DNA of 61,924 bases, taken from contig CANQIB010000014.1 of assembly GCA_947623915.1 (NCBI GenBank), positions 1 through 61,924 of the forward strand, in the 5' to 3' direction. Below the pieces are notes generated by a model. The model did not search any database. It saw nothing but the letters and a program-made list of their open reading frames with translations, and was not told the DNA's origin. Position numbers and translations under genes: made by a program. Below are positions 60,711-61,924 of the stretch, in pieces (positions within the stretch are counted from its first letter, which is position 1; the number at the start of each line of letters is the position of its first letter). This DNA comes from an uncultured Ruminiclostridium sp. GTDB taxonomy: Bacteria > Bacillota > Clostridia > Oscillospirales > Ruminococcaceae.

Positions 60711-60799
60711 GGAGGTGTATCGAAGTGGTCATAACGGGCCTGACTCGAAATCAGGTAGCCCTCACGGGCTCGTGGGTTCGAATCCCACCGCCTCCGCCA
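60711..60799 (+). tRNA. tRNA-Ser (anticodon CGA)
   Basis: An 89-base class II tRNA with acceptor GGAGGTG pairing with CGCCTCC, anticodon stem CCTGA/TCAGG around loop CTCGAAA (anticodon CGA, reading UCG), a long variable arm (GCCCTCACGGGC) and T-arm GTGGGTTCGAATCCCAC. The discriminator is G and CCA is encoded. Confidence 0.96.
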
Positions 60800-60804
60800 A
60801 AGAT

Positions 60805-60835
60805 CGGCAGGGCTTAAAAGCCCTGCCGAATTTTT
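60805..60835 (+). terminator. tRNA-Ser terminator
   Basis: CGGCAGGGC, six bases, GCCCTGCCG, AA, TTTTT. It begins six bases after the CCA end. Confidence 0.88.
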
Positions 60836-60935
60836 GTATGTCGGCGCTTTGCGTACCGCTTGTATCACTCGCGATTCGGGTTAAACCGAAAATCCCAAAT
60901 GATCGTTCGCAGATATTTTTACGGAAAGGAGCGGC

Positions 60936-61535
60936 ATGCCTAAGAATATGGAAAAATCAAAAAAATATACTTGTTCAAACTGCGGGGCGGCGGTCACATC
61001 TGAAATATGCCCGTACTGCGGAAGCGTTACGAACGTAAAGACCGACGAAGCATATATGGAATATCCCGTGATAGACTGCAAAGAAGCCGCGTTGGGATTC
61101 TGGACAACTGTGTTCCCGCTGATTTTTGCCGTAATGTTTACCACGGCCGGAATAGTAATGATGATAATGGCGATTTCGGGCTTGGCTGAAGATGATACGG
61201 TACTTGTTGTATTGATGTTCATACCGTTCTTCCTTGTCGGCATAGCGGCGGCTGTAACGGTTTTAAAGAAAGTTATCAGATACATGATACTGAAAAGTAA
61301 GGGGAAACACATTATAGGAAAGTTTTACGGTTATGCCGACGATAATGTGCTTATCAACGGACGACCCGCGCAGGTGGCAAAGATCTTGGTGGATACGCCT
61401 CAGGGAAAGCGTTTTATAATGTACCAACTCGGCAGCACCTCAAAGGACATAACCGTTAATCAAGAAGTACATCTTCTGGTTTATAAGAATATTTTTATGA
61501 TAGAGAAAAATAGGGAAGAAGTAATAAATTGGTGA
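60936..61535 (+). CDS. Zinc-ribbon membrane protein
   Basis: The 199-residue protein has an N-terminal zinc ribbon (CSNCGAAVTSEICPYCG, cysteines 13, 16, 25, 28), two membrane helices (about 55-80 and 88-110) and a cytosolic C-terminal domain of about 85 residues that looks like a small beta barrel (GKFYGYADDNVLINGRPAQVAKILVDTPQGKRFIMYQLG, then VNQEVHLLVYKNIFMI). The pattern resembles OB/SH3-like NfeD-type tails, but I cannot assign a family. AAAGGAGCGGC precedes the ATG. It is a single gene behind the tRNA terminator. Confidence 0.8.
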   Translation: MPKNMEKSKKYTCSNCGAAVTSEICPYCGSVTNVKTDEAYMEYPVIDCKEAALGFWTTVFPLIFAVMFTTAGIVMMIMAISGLAEDDTVLVVLMFIPFFLVGIAAAVTVLKKVIRYMILKSKGKHIIGKFYGYADDNVLINGRPAQVAKILVDTPQGKRFIMYQLGSTSKDITVNQEVHLLVYKNIFMIEKNREEVINW

Positions 61536-61705
61536 AATAATTCTCCCTCTTTGAGGCTAAGGACAGATTTTATCCTCGGCGTAAATCAATCGGGCAAACG
61601 GAAATTTTATACGAGCTTAAAGGGATAGACTTTTAAGAGGGAATCCCGACTTGCCGTGTGTCAACGGCAGGGAAAGAGAAAATCAAATCGTTGGTTCATA
61701 TTATC
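61536..61705 (+). other. Non-coding stretch after the zinc-ribbon gene
   Basis: No gene is supported here. A frame over 61550-61634 could read SLFEAKDRFYPRRKSIGQT.. before a stop; it may be a remnant, but there is no start or homologue I can name. Confidence 0.3.
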
Positions 61706-61740
61706 AATGCCTGCAAGCGGTTTAACCGCTTGCAGGCATT
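61706..61740. other. Long perfect hairpin
   Basis: AATGCCTGCAAGCGG, TTTAA, CCGCTTGCAGGCATT: a perfect 15-bp stem with a five-base loop, not followed by a T run. It stands 16 bp before a terminator and may be a small structured RNA or a decayed terminator. Confidence 0.55.
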
Positions 61741-61756
61741 TCATCTTTCTATCGAA

Positions 61757-61789
61757 AACGGACAGGTGTTTCAGTCCTGTCCGTTTTTT
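61757..61789 (+). terminator. Intrinsic terminator
   Basis: AACGGACAGG, nine bases, CCTGTCCGTT, TTTT. It ends the transcript from the zinc-ribbon gene. Confidence 0.85.
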
Positions 61790-61924
61790 GTTATAGTTGT
61801 CAGAAAAGCAAGGAAAACTTTCGTTAATTCCGTCATTTGCGAAAACGCGGAAATAAAGCGATAATATCTACAGATACATTCATATTCTATCACAAAAAAA
61901 TATGGTTGTCAATAAAAATCGGGA

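Noticed and set aside
60711-60799. Attachment-site duplication at the tRNA-Ser 3' end
   Set aside because: The last 20 bases of the tRNA were not seen again in the window and there is no integrase, so an integrated element cannot be claimed.

Overview
The window looks like chromosomal DNA of an anaerobic, low-complexity-envelope Gram-positive bacterium of the class Clostridia, most likely a Ruminococcus-like member of the Oscillospiraceae. The reasons are the hrcA-grpE-dnaK-dnaJ heat-shock operon under a CIRCE element, CheC/CheD-type chemotaxis adaptation, an RqcH/NFACT protein, DUF1858 and DUF6062-type small proteins, the MEP isoprenoid genes ispD and ispF, a secreted GH5 glucanase, long Ig-like and fibronectin-type surface proteins, strong AGGAGG ribosome sites and many TTGACA-17-TATAAT promoters. 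Species assignment is inference only.

Layout. 1-6.6 kb (minus strand): the 5' part of a secreted FnIII-repeat protein, a NatAB-like ABC exporter, and a YtrA-like GntR regulator with its own ABC transporter. 6.7-11.7 kb: hrcA-grpE-dnaK-dnaJ. 11.7-12.6 kb: TPP riboswitch and thiW. 12.6-15.5 kb: a ten-repeat Ig-like protein ending in a papain-fold peptidase domain. 15.5-17.1 kb: cheY-cheC-cheD; divergent from it a membrane-bound diguanylate cyclase. 19.5-26.8 kb: aminotransferase, trpS, and a three-gene ABC/DUF1854 cluster in which both ABC halves carry an extra N-terminal domain with a zinc ribbon. 27.5-32.7 kb (minus): a pseudokinase with PASTA domains, pheA, ispD, ispF and a DAHP synthase. 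32.9-43.1 kb (minus): two small proteins, GH5 lipoprotein, valS, rqcH, nif3-like, trmK, DUF1858, mnmA and nadA. 43.2-45.1 kb: acylphosphatase, YolD and a Y-family polymerase. 45.3-47 kb: a MATE efflux gene broken by a 275-bp MITE-like insertion. 47.2-50.8 kb: lipoprotein, nnr, AI-2E family transporter. 51-56 kb: guaB with a leader hairpin, then a minus-strand PC4-like/phosphoesterase/ung/ogg repair group and a DUF6062 gene. 56.1-58.4 kb: GH25 lysozyme and ComEA-like protein in convergent arrangement. 58.6-60.6 kb: an AT-richer pair, class III Fic plus an unknown 321-residue protein, beside a tRNA-Ser(CGA) gene. 60.9 kb: a zinc-ribbon membrane protein.

The most unusual material is non-coding. 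(i) A 275-bp element with 26-bp perfect terminal inverted repeats and a TA duplication interrupts the MATE gene, and end fragments of the same family lie at 43180-43200 and 4527-4544. (ii) A second, unrelated ~197-bp highly structured repeat is present twice (46992-47188 and, inverted, 57597-57794); both copies sit directly behind a transcription terminator hairpin, both have part or all of that hairpin duplicated on the far side, and they differ mainly in one internal stem whose bases have changed completely while pairing is kept. No autonomous mobile element, phage, rRNA or CRISPR array was seen.
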